DNA from: Gonocerus acuteangulatus
Taxonomy: Eukaryota; Arthropoda; Insecta; Hemiptera; Coreidae
Reading direction: 5' to 3'
Assembly: GCA_946811695.1 (NCBI GenBank)
Contig: OX328123.1
Span: forward strand, 32,305,873-32,369,872
Length of the DNA: 64,000 nt
This document shows, in pieces, positions 11,808 to 24,279 of the stretch. Positions within the stretch are counted from its first letter, which is position 1, and the number at the start of each line of letters is the position of its first letter. The notes under the pieces were generated by a model. The model was not told where the DNA came from. It did not search any database and worked only from the letters and a program-made list of their open reading frames with translations. The position numbers and the translations under genes are program-made.

Positions 11808-12584
11808 TCTATATATATAAAAATCACGTGTCTGTTTGTTTGTTCCTTATACAAATCTACACCGTTTGACCGATTTTGACCAAACTTGGAATAATGGTAG
11901 GTCTTGATACGAGAAATCTCCTAGGCTAGGTCAAAAAAATCTACCAGCTGTCTGTCTGTATGTCTGTCCCTTATACAAATCCACACCGATCGTCCGATTT
12001 TGACTAAACTCGGTACACATGTAGATCTTAATCTGGAGAGTGCCGTAGACTAGGTCAAAAACGTCTTATAGCTGTCTGTCTGTATGTTTGTCCCTTATAC
12101 AAATCCACACCGTTCGTCCGATTTTGACTAAACTCGTTACACATGTAGATCTTAATCTGGGGAGTGTCGTAGGCTAAGTCAAAAACGTCTACCAGCTGTC
12201 TGTCTGTATGTTTGTCCCTTATACAAATCCACACCGTTCGTCCGATTTTGACTAAACTCGGTACACATGTAGATCTTAATTTGGGGAGTGTCGTAGGCTA
12301 AGTCAAAAACGTCTACCAGCTGTCTGTCTGTATGTTTGTCCCTTATGCAAATCCACACTATAGACCAATTTTTACGAAACTTGGTATACATGTATGTCTT
12401 GATACGGGGGGTGTTATAGGTTAGGTCAAAGTCATCTAGGACTCACAGTTGGGAGGTCACGGGTTCATAACAGTTACAGATTCGTGTTATTGGACTTTAA
12501 TAATACTTATTTGGTTTCTAATTTATTTAGGCTTTTCTATATGCAGAAAGTAGGTGTAGCATGGCGCGCCGGGTAACAGCTAGT
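11808..12584 (+). mobile_element. Non-autonomous Helitron (TC...CTAGT)
   Basis: It starts TCTATATATATAAAAATCAC directly after an A and ends GCGCGCCGGGTAACAGCTAGT directly before a T. These are the termini and A/T insertion site expected of Helitrons, with the palindromic GGCGCGCC near the 3' end as the usual hairpin. No Rep/helicase frame is present. A second copy with the same ends is at 39993-40598. The interior holds a tandem repeat of about 120 bp. Confidence 0.85.
11940..12400. repeat. About 120-bp tandem repeat inside the Helitron
   Basis: The phrase CTGTCTGTCTGTATG followed by 'cttatacaaatccacac' and 'gattttgac' recurs at about 11947, 12070, 12195 and 12317. Spacing is about 120 bp, and there are four to five units counting the diverged first one. 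The second Helitron copy at 39993 has only one such unit. Confidence 0.85.
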
Positions 12585-13675
<1,091 letters not shown>

Positions 13676-14569
13676 TGTACTTTCCTCAATGAAAATCTCT
13701 ATTATGAGAAACATTTATCTGGTGTGATTATGATTGAAATTGATTAATAAGTTTCTAATTTTTTTTTTTTTTTTTTTTTGAAAAAAGCAAAAAAAAACAA
13801 CATAAAGTTGACAATTACTCATTAACTCACTATAATTACTTAAAACCTTTGCTAAACAGTCAGTACAGACTCTATCAATACAGAAGAAGAGATATTCAGT
13901 ACAATTGAATTTGTATGTTGTAGCATTACCAGGGTTATACAACGTGTATTAAGTTTAACACATTTTTCCGCGTTATTAAGCGTCCCATATATGAGAATTA
14001 ATAGCTGCGAAAATAGGTTTGTGCATTTAGTTATAGAGCTGAGATAACAAAGAGACTGTGTAATATTACAGAAGGTAGTTCCCAGGCAAAGAGGTATAAT
14101 TGCCGTGTAGCTGCATAGAGATTCACAGGCTATAAGTAGGTCTTTGGGTTAGAGGTAGCCGTTCGGGAAGGATGCCTTCCTTAGCAATGGCCTTCTATAC
14201 AGCTTTGTAACCTTTCTCTGTCTTCAGTTCTATGTTACGGATTTAAACAATTTTTTGTGTCGCTTGCGCTTGCATTAGTAGGAAAAACGATATATTATTT
14301 TATTTATTTATTGGTTCTTTGTTTTAGGGCAATACCCTTACCAAAGGAGTGTGTGCACATATTTTATGTTTTTTGCATACAAATTTCCTACATTACAAGA
14401 TTTCAAACCCTTAATTATAATAAAACTACATGCCACAATAAGTATACTTTAACACTCTATAATACAGAAAACAGCAAGCTAAAAAATTAGGTACCTGCTA
14501 GATGGCGTAAGTCGTAAATAGATCTAAATAATAAAAATAAAAAATATAGTAAAATAAAAAAACATGCTA
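13676..14569. other. Unassigned DNA with poly(T) run
   Basis: A run of about 20 T lies at 13760-13779. Nothing else was recognised. Confidence 0.4.
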
Positions 14570-14954
14570 TCTACTATATATTTGTCAAATACCACTCACT
14601 CACTCACTCACTCATCTATCAACGCCCAGCCCAAACCGCTCGACAGAAAATTTTGAAATTTTGCATGGACACTCCCTATATAACGTAGGCGCTCGCTAAG
14701 AAAGGATTTTATGATATTCGTATTTTTAAGCATTTTTAGGGGGGTTTAAAGTTTGAGTTGGTTAGAGAAGGCAAGCCTAGGCAGCCTGCGTTGCTAGGAC
14801 GATAAAGAACAGCTGTTACCTTACATTATCTATCTCATAGTTTTATTTCTAATTGAGGTTAATTTCAACTATGATGGCAGACCTTGAATTACTAGAAATT
14901 AACTGTCCCTCATAGAATTTTAATTGCGTTTCTTTTCTGCCTGTCCCCGTCAGA

Positions 14955-15452
14955 TAGGCTTGCCATATTTTTGGAGAGTTAAACCGGGACACATTAATAT
15001 GGGATGGGCATACCAGGGGGGGGGGGATAAAAAGAGTACAAATTATAAGCAAAATGATTGGTGAGTTTTAAGCCTAGCAACTAACGGGAAGGGGGAATCC
15101 TAAACTGTTAGTCTACCCGAACCTTAAAAATAAGAAGGGAACTTTTTTTGCTACTTGATTTTCTTAAAAGAATCTCTCAGCCAAATAGTAGTGTCTGGCA
15201 GCTGGCAGCACTGTGCAGGTAGTTCCAGCGTTTTACAGTTAGATTACTTCTCATTTCTTTAACACTGTGAGCAGTAGTAAAAATGTTAATTGTAGAAAAG
15301 TAACCGATTTAAAAAAGATTCTTATAAACATGAATTCATTACTTTTTACATCTTACAGCCTTTTCCGTGACATTGATAAAACTGGGCGGGACACCGAAAC
15401 AATTGCAAAATACCGGGACAGTCTCGGTCAAACCGTGATGTATGGCATATCC
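14955..15452. mobile_element. Probable hAT-like MITE nested in the Helitron
   Basis: The left edge reads TAGGCTTGCCATA...AAACCGGGACAC. The right edge reads CCGGGACAGT...TATGGCATATCCTTA. Inverted, these match in the terminal TGCCATA and the subterminal ACCGGGACA blocks. The family assignment rests on general resemblance to hAT-type ends. No 8-bp target duplication could be confirmed. Confidence 0.45.
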
Positions 15453-15535
15453 TTAGGTTTTCCAGGCGAGGTAATAATATCCGGAACCCTTGCACAGCCT
15501 CCTCGCCTATAACCTTGGTAATACTCGTAAATATA

Positions 15536-16817
15536 GGGTTGGCAAATAAGTCCTTTCGGTTTTTTAAGTTGAAAGAAAACTATTGTATATTTCGAACATA
15601 ATTTTTATTTTAATCTACAATGTAATGTCCATTATTTTCTATTACTTTACCCCATCTCTCCATCAGCTGAATAATCCCATGCTCATAGAATGTCTGTGGT
15701 TTATTAGCGAAAAAATTATCAAGGGCTCCCTGACACCCTGTTCGTTTTCAAACCGTTTTCCACCTAAGGAATTTTGTAGAGACCGGAATAAGTGGTAGTC
15801 ACTAGGAGCAAGGTCCGGTGAATAGGGAGGGTGGGGCAAAATATCCCATCCAAGGGCTAACAATTTGTTGCGGGTGACTAACGAAGTGTGGGGCCTGGCA
15901 TTATCATGATGGAAGACGACACCCTTTCGATTTGCCAGTTCTGGGCGTTTTCGTCGAATTGATTCATTCAATTTTGTTAATTGTGAGCAGTATAGAGTGG
16001 AATCGATTGATTTACCTTGTGGCAGCAGGTCATAAAAAATCACACCCTTGAAATCCCACCATACAGAAAGCATTATATTCTTTGGGTGCAATCCCGCTTT
16101 AGATGTGGTTCCAGGTGGTTCGTTGCTAGGTCTCCAAGATTTTTTTCGCACCACATTATCGTAGACAATCCACTTTTCATCCCCTGTCACAAGTCTTTTA
16201 AGAAATGGATCGTTTTCTTGACGTTTTCGCAGGGAATTGCAAATGGAAATGCGTTTTGCCAAGTTGGCTTCGGTCAGAGAGTGGGGGACCCAAACATCCA
16301 GCCTAGAAACCAGCCGAGCTTCCGCAAATGATTTTCTACGCTTGCATGTGATATATCTAGGGCCTCAGCAATGTCTCGCACTGATTGGGAAGGATTTTGA
16401 TCGACTATAGCCTTAACATGAATGCTTTCAATTTCTTGTGGACGACCAGGTCGTGGTGCGTCTATTATGTCAAAATTCCCTGCCCTAAACTTGGCAAACC
16501 AATTTTGGCACGTGCGCTCTGTTAAGGCTTTATCCCCATAGACCCCGCATATTTTCTTATGAGCCTCTGCAGCTCGCTTTCCTTTTTTGAAATAATATAG
16601 CAAAATATGCCTATAATGCAATAAATTACCGTCCATCTTCTCAGCTGGATCACAAACGCAATACTGACCTAATCTTAACAAGTGTCGACAGACATAACTG
16701 TTTACATATTACAAATAGGATAAACAATCCTCTGTTGGGATTAATTGCATCAGATAAATGTGACATATTGTAAACAAAACATGAATACAAAAACCGAAAG
16801 GACTTATTTGCCAACCC
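15536..16817 (-). mobile_element. Complete mariner transposon, 1,282 bp
   Basis: The terminal inverted repeats (15536-15564 and 16789-16817) are identical over 29 bp, starting GGGTTGGCAAATAAGTCC. TA dinucleotides at 15534-15535 and 16818-16819 give the target-site duplication expected of mariners. The length is typical of the family. It carries one transposase gene on the minus strand, broken by two frameshifts, so the element is intact in outline but not autonomous. It lies inside the Helitron-like element 14570-17019. Confidence 0.96.
15610..16636 (-). pseudogene. Mariner transposase (DD34D), two frameshifts
   Basis: A mariner transposase would cut and paste the element at TA sites. The N-terminal fragment (16274-16681 as an open frame) has the helix-turn-helix region with ERTCQNWFAKF. 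The second ATG, at 16636, gives the usual mariner N-terminus. The middle fragment (15663-16262) has WVPHSLTEANL just before it, then VTGDEKW, HHDNARPHTS and YSPDLAPSDYHLF. These hold all three catalytic aspartates, with exactly 34 residues between the second and third. A one-base loss near 16305 shifts the frame before the WVPH motif. A second shift near 15725 moves the C-terminal 40 residues to another frame, ending at the TAA at 15610-15612. Total span is about 342 codons, normal for mariners. Overall wording resembles the mellifera subfamily (moderate confidence). Confidence 0.93.
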
Positions 16818-17019
16818 TATATATTGGGCGTTACCATATGACTTCTTGGAAACATAAACTTTTAAATTTTAACGCCCATTGAATAAAATATAGTATGACG
16901 GGAACCGTGCTATAATAAACTGCACAGAACTGTATAGTAACGTAATTTTAATGAAACATTATTTAACGCAATAAAATAACTACTTATCTTCCGTGACGAA
17001 GCACGGGTATTCAGCTAGT

Positions 17020-17539
17020 AAGGAATAATTTTAAAAAAATGGTAACGTAATGCAATCAAAAAATAAACGTAAACAGATACAACTACAAGCAAGTAATACA
17101 AGGCAAACAACATGTTTTGCAAAGAATACAAAAAAAAAAAAACATACGTAATTCACATGAAGCGAAAAACCTATCTGTATGCGTATTTACCCCACACATA
17201 CTTACATACATACCCATACAGACGCACCTACTTACACGCATAGACTCCCATACACACACATACACATTCAAAGTAATATATATAAGTATACATATGCATA
17301 ATATAAATAAAATTAAGACTATTTACAAATACCTAACTCATGCCTAGATTGATTACTTATATGGAGGAAAAACGATATACATATCTCTCTAATTATCAAG
17401 TTAGCGTTGAAATTGTCTTAAATCATTAATCATTAATAATCATTAATAATTCAACGTACAAAGTACATCCCCTGAACAGTTTTATTGCGGTCTCTTCACA
17501 GAGTGCTTTAAAAAACTGCAGCTTCATCATCGGCCCATC
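17020..17539. other. Unassigned DNA
   Basis: It contains CACA-rich and short 'cattaataat' direct repeats near 17425-17450. No gene was seen. Confidence 0.4.
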
Positions 17540-17735
17540 TTCGATGGTTTAACGACCATTTATAAATAAAATACACGGTTATAGTACGGGCTATCTACGG
17601 GATGCTATCATTCCTCAGCCTGATTCTGGGCTGATTCATTTTCTTTTTTGAGCGTAAAGGTGTTCCACCCCTTTTGTTGGAGGTGGAATCGAACCAACAA
17701 CTTGAGCACTCATGGCGTCGGTTTTCTGGTCTATT
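17540..17735 (-). mobile_element. tRNA-like SINE, second family
   Basis: Read on the minus strand it has a B-box-like GGTTCGATTCCACC, then 'aaaaaagaaaatgaatcagccc', and ends near ATAAATGGTCGTTAAACCA. The same order (box B, GAAAATAAATCAGCCCTA, then AATGGACGTTAAA) is found at 56335-56562 (minus) and 42380-42545 (plus). This defines a SINE family distinct from the GGGTCTCCC one. Confidence 0.75.
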
Positions 17736-17867
17736 CATTTATTTTCCTATAGAAATTTGTAAAAAAAATGTTTAAAAGTAAAATTATTTTGTTTAATAAA
17801 AGATTACATGTACACATAATGTGCAAGAACGAAATTGTCGTTGGTAAAACTAGGACCTACTACCCAC

Positions 17868-17871
<4 letters not shown>

Positions 17872-17928
<57 letters not shown>

Positions 17929-17940
17929 TGTGTGTGTGTG
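17872..17940. repeat. (TA)n(TG)n microsatellite
   Basis: About 50 bases of TA are followed by a short GTGTG run. Confidence 0.95.
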
Positions 17941-19498
17941 TTTATAATCAAAATGTCCTTAGTGTTGCCACGCCACGCATGACTATAACAGAGCACGAAC
18001 GGTCATGGAGCGTTTAGATTAATTAAAAATTATCATCTGCTTTCTTCAACCTAACTAAAAGAGGTTAGAGCCTTCATCCAATGGGAGAGATAGCAGTTAT
18101 CTATTGGGCCTTTTAGAATTAGTTATCTAAGTTATTGTTAATTTCATATTGAATTCAGATCTGATATTGGATTTATTTTTTATATTATTGTTTTTTTTTT
18201 CACTGGATAAGTCATTAAGTTATAGAACAAAGTCATAGTTTTGCCTCAATCTAAATCTTTATAAGCATTCAGATTTTATAATGAATGTTTGTTACTCTTG
18301 ACACTTGTTGGGAGATGGCCTATTCTTGGTGTAGGCTTCTTCTCTCTGTTGCTTTTCTTCCTACAAAGCCATTCACATATTGTATTTCTGTAGTCTTAAC
18401 TTTTTCGGTTCAAGTTGCATAAATAAATATAAAACAGTCATTGTAAAATAAACTGTTCCTGATTGAATTTAATTAAGTTTTTGTTGATTAATAAGAGGTT
18501 TACTGTTTTCAATAGTTTACTCAAATTTCAATCATCTTTTCCGTATGAACACCTCAAATAAATTCCTAAACCTCAGGATGTTCCTGACTGAACCTTTCAA
18601 AAGACAGAGAGAAGTCGACCTCTCTTTAAATGCCATAGACTTGCTCATGAGATTGGCACTATCCCAGGAAGCGGCACGCAGTGACGCAATCCTCTTATGA
18701 GCAAAGCTGCATAACTTCTACCTCTCTGGCGGTTCCTATTCCCATCTCTGTGGAATACCTAACCTTTCCAGGCAAATGCTACCTTCCCTCTCTCTATATC
18801 TCGCTTCCTTCCTTGAGTATCTTCTCATTATCTATTGAAATGTATTGGGGTTCTAAATTTAATGAATGAAATAGTGAATGCTATTTAATTTATTTTTTCT
18901 ATATGTTTTACCCATTAATTATTTTATTGATAAACTAAAAAATATTTAGTCCATTAGAAAAGTCCATCTGAAGAATTACCTGGTCCATCATGGATGATTA
19001 GGAACGATAGCAACTTATCGATGATTTTATTATTATTATTATTAGGTACGTGTATTTTAAGTAGCAAAATAAATATTTTACGGCTTTTCGCCATTTATGA
19101 GGAAAAATGAAGTCCGTCTCATAAGAGCTGCTCCAACTTACAACATCCAGCGCAAAGGTGATTGGTTTAAACTACATAAATGAGCTTAAATCAACCGATA
19201 CTAAAACAATTACTATCATGTAAATCCCTTCTCCTAATTAACAAATTTCGCTTATAATTTCTCATTAGCTTTGAGTTTTATATGTGGAGATTCTTTGTAA
19301 GAAAACATAAATCACACCCTTCAGGATAATGTACCACTTTTTGCTGAAAAAACAACGCATCCAATAGTTTTTTTAAAGGGAATATTGTAGGCCGTGTTAA
19401 GGGCCAACATTGTTGTTTGGTTGTGTTGCCCTCACCAACATATTTTTGCTTATTCAGATATCAATATTATTATAGATTATGTGCCCAGTTGATAGGAT
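17941..19498. other. Unassigned AT-rich DNA
   Basis: No domains, RNA genes or clear repeats. A short ATT microsatellite lies near 19030. Confidence 0.4.
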
Positions 19499-19867
19499 TT
19501 ATGAACTTTTAGCTAGACTGCCGAAAATAGCTCTAAAAGTTGCAATTCAAATAATTATTAATCCAAAAATTATATTTTTTAAATGTATACTTTCAGCACC
19601 AAAAAATAATCTGCTTTTATTTCAAAATTGGTCTGGAAAGAAACCACAAGCCCCACCAACTACAACTATTGGTGTGTATATACTTGTGAATACTGAGAAA
19701 TTAAACAATACTAAAATAATAACAAATGTAAAAATATAAATCAAAATTTGAACAATTTTTAAGAGGCAAACATGTACAAAATTTACAAATTGCTGTGTTG
19801 ATAGTTCTCGATTGGCCTGCTCTAAGACTGGAGCCGGTGAAGCTATTAACAGTGACTCAAGAGGATT
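19499..19867 (-). other. Unrecognised 122-codon frame interrupted only by two TGA codons
   Basis: On the minus strand, translation from 19867 down to a TAA at 19499 meets no TAA or TAG. It meets two TGA codons, the first at 19622-19624. The first 81 residues have no ATG. They begin with a polar stretch (SPAPVLEQANRELSTQQF) and continue with a strongly hydrophobic stretch of about 35 residues that looks membrane-spanning. No family was recognised. It could be an exon remnant, an organelle-derived fragment (where TGA is Trp), or chance. Confidence 0.25.
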
Positions 19868-20927
19868 CTAACAGCTACTCCGTTATTTCACCGTCGTTGC
19901 TACTCTAGCTTAGTCTGCCACTGTCTCTAGTCGTTTAGGGGGTATGAAATTCTTGTAATACCTATTTAAGTTCAATTAGGATACGCCTTTTTTTCTCACA
20001 TCGCCGAATTCGATTTAAATCAACCAAGGTGTCATAAAGAATAAAAGTCAAAATCTGCGCCATCTTAGCGTCTTACTATATAATGTTAAGAGCTTTAGGA
20101 AACTGAAAAATCGAATCTCTTAATAATTCGCCTTCCAAGGAACAAAACCATCACCTCCGAAAATTCAAGCGCTGTTTTCTCCCGCTAAAAAAATCCTCTC
20201 GATATATACGGCTAAATCGTTTTTGTAGGAATTTTTGTCTTGACAATTTTGCAACCATTTATGAGATATTAAAAACAAATACGATAAGCCTAAACTGCTC
20301 ATGTCTGTTGATAAAACATATTTTTTTTAGTTATGCATATTTCCAGTACAAAAATGTCAAACGCGTTGATAAAGTTTCAACACAAGTCATTTCGGATTAC
20401 GTGAACTATATTTCCCGTTTTTTCGAAAGTTCTTCAAAACGATCAAAGATACAAACTTAAAAGTTGTTTTGCCGATTCTCAAGGGCAAAATATTTATAAA
20501 AAGTCATACGGAAAACCTATTCTCGCAAAGCCAATTATTTTTCAAGCGAATTTTGACGAATAACAGCTGTGTCGAGGTAGGCGGGTTGTGCTGTTTACAT
20601 AACCTGGCCTTTCCTATTAGAGGAACGTTTCATTAAATGAGCCCGTTTTCGTAGACAGTTTTGTGAGACAAATTATATATTCAATTTTTGCTCAGTAGTA
20701 AGGCACAACTCCCATATTCCAGAGGGATTGAACACAAATCTGATATCTTAACTGAAATCTTCTTGTGTCCCTGTTAGAAGATAGGAATCGATGTCCCAGA
20801 CCGTACCTCTGTGCCCACCCAGCCCCTAATCAAGGAGAAAATCAGACGGACAGAGCATAGTATTAGCCTAACTATCTTCCATGTTAGCCATGTGGTCAAG
20901 AATCAGATACCTTGGCAGTATGTGGGA

Positions 20928-20931
<4 letters not shown>
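19868..20931. other. Unassigned DNA with a diverged dispersed repeat
   Basis: 20280-20640 shares phrases with 60480-61380 ('gtctgttgataaaa', 'aggtaggcgggttgtgctg' against 'agtaggcggattttgctgg'). It is probably an old copy of the same non-coding repeat. No gene was seen. Confidence 0.45.

Positions 20932-21001
<70 letters not shown>
20932..21001. repeat. (TA)n microsatellite
   Basis: An uninterrupted TA run of about 68 bases. The surrounding open frames are translations of it. Confidence 0.97.
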
Positions 21002-21003
<2 letters not shown>

Positions 21004-21439
21004 AATAATGTCACTTTTTCAGAGATTGTTGTCTTCGTAGCAGATAAGGAAACCTCGTTCGTTATCGGAATTAACCAACCAAAGGAATTCTTGCACCACT
21101 GCACACTGAATCTATCTACCAATCCATCCAATGGCGTTTAATGGGGAAGATCCTGTTAATGTACCATCCACTTAAAGTAAGGTGTCGAATGATTTGAAGT
21201 TCAAAATTCAATGGTTGTCAACCAACACCCATTCCCTTTCCTTGATTGTAGGGGTAGTGAGTCCATGGTCTCCTTGTGGGAGGTTCAATCGAATTTTTTT
21301 AAAGTGTCGAATAAAAGGCCAGAATTTCCCAGTTTTATTTTATTTCAGGACAAGATGTTTTTTCAGGAAAAACGTCTCGTCTCATTTTCAATGTCCATGC
21401 AAAGGCCCTTACTCAACCTAGTTTTGTTCTTTTGCTGCA

Positions 21440-21910
21440 CATTGGTCTCTATCCGATAGCCACCGACTGTCGGAAGCAAAACAAACACAAGCATCCCTAT
21501 GGAGGTGCCTACATTGGTCCATGTCCGATCCGATCCGATGCCAACCGATTCCCGGCCGTTCTTCTTTGTTTCTAGACCAATATCGGAAGACCGACGCAGT
21601 GGCTGAGACGACATATTGTGTTACAAAAAAGTCTACATCCTCTAAATCTTAACCAATTTTTTTTAATGAAAGCTAATCAAATTTAGAACAACTTTGTCTC
21701 GTCAGAGTTTTGTTTTTTGTTTTCCTGGTTTATTAAATTTCGTAGAAAGATTTTTATAACCCTCCAATGTTTATAGTAATTTTTACTTCATTACGTGTAC
21801 ATTACTGACCAGCTGTGATTAGATCTGACCGGATCGGGTCGGCACCAATGTAGGCCTCGAACGGCGGTTGATTGACACGAAATCGGATAGGGAGAAATAC
21901 GGTTCCAATA
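21440..21910. repeat. Imperfect inverted-repeat element
   Basis: 'gcctacattggtcc...gatccgatccgatgcc' near 21507-21541 is matched inverted by 'gatctgaccggatcgggtcggcaccaatgtaggcc' near 21821-21857. Outer blocks around CTATCCGAT also pair. The spacer (about 21625-21760) contains a sequence that recurs at 63660-63830, so this copy may hold a second dispersed repeat. Confidence 0.5.
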
Positions 21911-22501
21911 TGCGTTAGACTCATTGTGAGAATATATATTCCATCATTCAACAATGCCTGCAACGAATTAACTAATAAAAGGTTTAGAAATTAATAAATT
22001 CTTTAGTAATATATATAATTGGATATGGAATGACTTCTGCAAAGACAGGAAATTGTTGTGTTATTAGTAATTTTGGTAACCGCGTGCTTCCAACACAACC
22101 TTAAGGCCTTTGACATTTCAATGACAGACAAAACGAACAAAATGTATTAAAATTAAAGAAATGCAAGTGTCTGTAAAGAAGTTTTAAATTATGGGTTGTC
22201 TAAATTGCCCCATTTTTACCAAGGTTCCTTGTGCAACATTGCGAAGTTATATTATTAAATCTAAATGCAAGTATAATTTAAAGTAATAATGAAAGCTAAT
22301 TATATCCTGTATAATATTAACCATTACAGCCATATCAAGGCTCAACTTCGGAAAGTGAACAAGAAACCTCTCAACAAAATTCGACCCCAAACTATACATA
22401 ATATGTATATGAGCGATGCTTTTTTGCAACTTTTAAATTTGAGGCACTAGGGAGGATGCCAAATTTTTCTTCGAAAACTTGCTAAGCTCCGTGTCTTGAA
22501 A

Positions 22502-22737
22502 AACTTGTTCCCGTTGAATGTAATATATACCCTCCATCCTTATGAATGCATAAGGTGGAAAACTTGTTCCCGTTGAATGTAATATATACCCTCCATCCTT
22601 ATGAATGCATAAGGTGGAAAACTTGTTCCCGTTGAATGTAATATATACCCTCCATCCTTATGAATGCATAAGGTGGAAAACTTGTTCCCGTTGAATGTAA
22701 TATATACCCTCCATCCTTATGAATGCATAAGGTGGAA
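22502..22737. repeat. 59-bp tandem repeat, four identical copies
   Basis: Units start AACTTGTTCCCGTTGAATG at 22502, 22561, 22620 and 22679. Each unit contains the hairpin CCTTATGAATGCATAAGG with a 6-bp stem. Confidence 0.95.
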
Positions 22738-23275
22738 AAAGTCCCAAGGAAAATCCACTCGATAATTTTCTCTTACATTATCGATTTCACGAGGATATTA
22801 ACACTGTGGCTATATTCATAGATCATTATTGTGTCATTGTAAATTCCTTCATGAAACATTGACACCAATACTACCCAAGGATAAGAGATAATAACGCAAG
22901 GTTCTTACCTTTGTGTGAAGCCATATTTTATCGTGTCTCTATAAAAAGAAAAACCTTCATGAAGCCCATTAATTTTTTTTTCCTTCCAATTTTGTATTTC
23001 GGTGAATCGTGCCCTTTTTGAACTATATTCATAATCTGTAATAGACTTCCAATTCTTATGATTAAAAAGTGTCTATTTATGAATTATACACGAATAATTA
23101 AATTTAAGTAACCGGGTTTTATCAAACCTGAACATTATTTTCCGCGAAAAGACAATTTCGTCTACTTCGATCGTAAACAGCAATCTGAAAAATTTACATT
23201 ACATCCCCAGATTAACACTTTTGATAGGTACGTTATGGCGTAGAGAATCGAGGAAAACCACCAAAAAGTCGGATC
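22738..23275. other. Unassigned AT-rich DNA
   Basis: Nothing recognised. Confidence 0.4.
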
Positions 23276-23500
23276 TCCAGCATTGCCAGTGCCTTTATTT
23301 CCAGCATTGCCAGTGCGGTTATTTCCAAGATCACCAGTGCCTTTATTTCCAGTATAACCAGTGTCCTTATCTACAGCATCACCGGCACCTTTATCAACAA
23401 CATCACCAGTGCCTTTATCTACAGTATCACTGATGTGTTTATGTCCAGTATTACCAGTGCCTTTATTTCCAGGATCGCGATTGCCTTTACCGACTGCATC
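23276..23500. repeat. 24-bp imperfect minisatellite, about nine units
   Basis: Variants of CCAGTGCCTTTATTTCCAG recur every 24 bp. Because the period is a multiple of three, several frames stay open. On the minus strand the array reads as an octapeptide like GNKGTGDA. On the plus strand it reads as QCLYFQHH-like or PVPLSTTS-like units. No signal peptide or start codon fits clearly, so a non-coding minisatellite is the simplest reading. Confidence 0.85.
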
Positions 23501-24279
23501 CAGAAATGCTAGCTCCTATATATCTATTGCTCATCCCCTTTGTCACATGTATCAACGAAATGTAACTAAATCCAATACCCATACCAACTTCATGCCTGTG
23601 CCTATTCTCAACGATGCACACGACTTTCATCTCCAGGGCGTCCAGCCATATGATCTAACTGGACCTCCTAAGGTGGCATACTTGGGATACTCTCCTCATT
23701 TACTCCATCTAAAATTATAATTGCTAGAGAGCTGCTAGAGTCATGGCGGGCCAGTACATGGAGAGCTGCATCATTCTCCAGTAATGGCGGCCGGCAAAAA
23801 GCCTTCTCCCGGCAGCTAAGTGACTGGGGAGTCCGACGGACAGCTATAAATAATAATTTCACTTAGGGCGGTGTTTTATAAGATGAAAGCGAGGAATTGG
23901 TTAGGAAAAAGGCGGGAGTTGGTCCCATTACGCGGGCTTTCTCAGCGCTCCACGCGGCTCTCTTCTGAACCAGCTACTTACACTTTCACTCAACTATCCC
24001 CTCCCTCCTAACTCTCCTTACTAGGGAAATTATATAGAAAAAAAATTACGAAATACCAATCATTAAAAAATATTTATATTTTGATTTCATTTATAAATTG
24101 TTTAAAATAAATGATTCAGACGTGAATATCTTTAAGCAATTTTTAATACAATGGATAATTCGTAAAATAACGCATTTAGAGAATCAACCAGTTGAAATAG
24201 TAGACAGAAAAAATGGGCGAACTTAAGTTTTCCTGATTTTTTTTTTTTAATTTTGGCAGTAGGCATATAGAAAATAAAA
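23501..24279. other. Unassigned DNA
   Basis: 23560-23840 is richer in G+C than its surroundings and carries the tail of a 119-codon frame (23361-23720) with no recognised motif. The rest is AT-rich. Confidence 0.35.

Larger units (their letters stand above)
14570..17019 (+). mobile_element. Helitron-like element carrying nested insertions
   Basis: It begins A|TCTACTATATATTTGTC, followed by CACTCACTCACTCACTC, and ends GAAGCACGGGTATTCAGCTAGT. The TC start and CTAGT end are Helitron-like, but the base after the end is A, not the expected T. A complete mariner occupies 15536-16817 and a probable hAT-like element occupies about 14955-15452. The Helitron's own sequence is therefore short and codes for nothing visible. 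Confidence 0.65.

Noticed and set aside
16017..16331. 104-codon plus-strand frame
   Set aside because: It is a shadow of the mariner transposase on the opposite strand.
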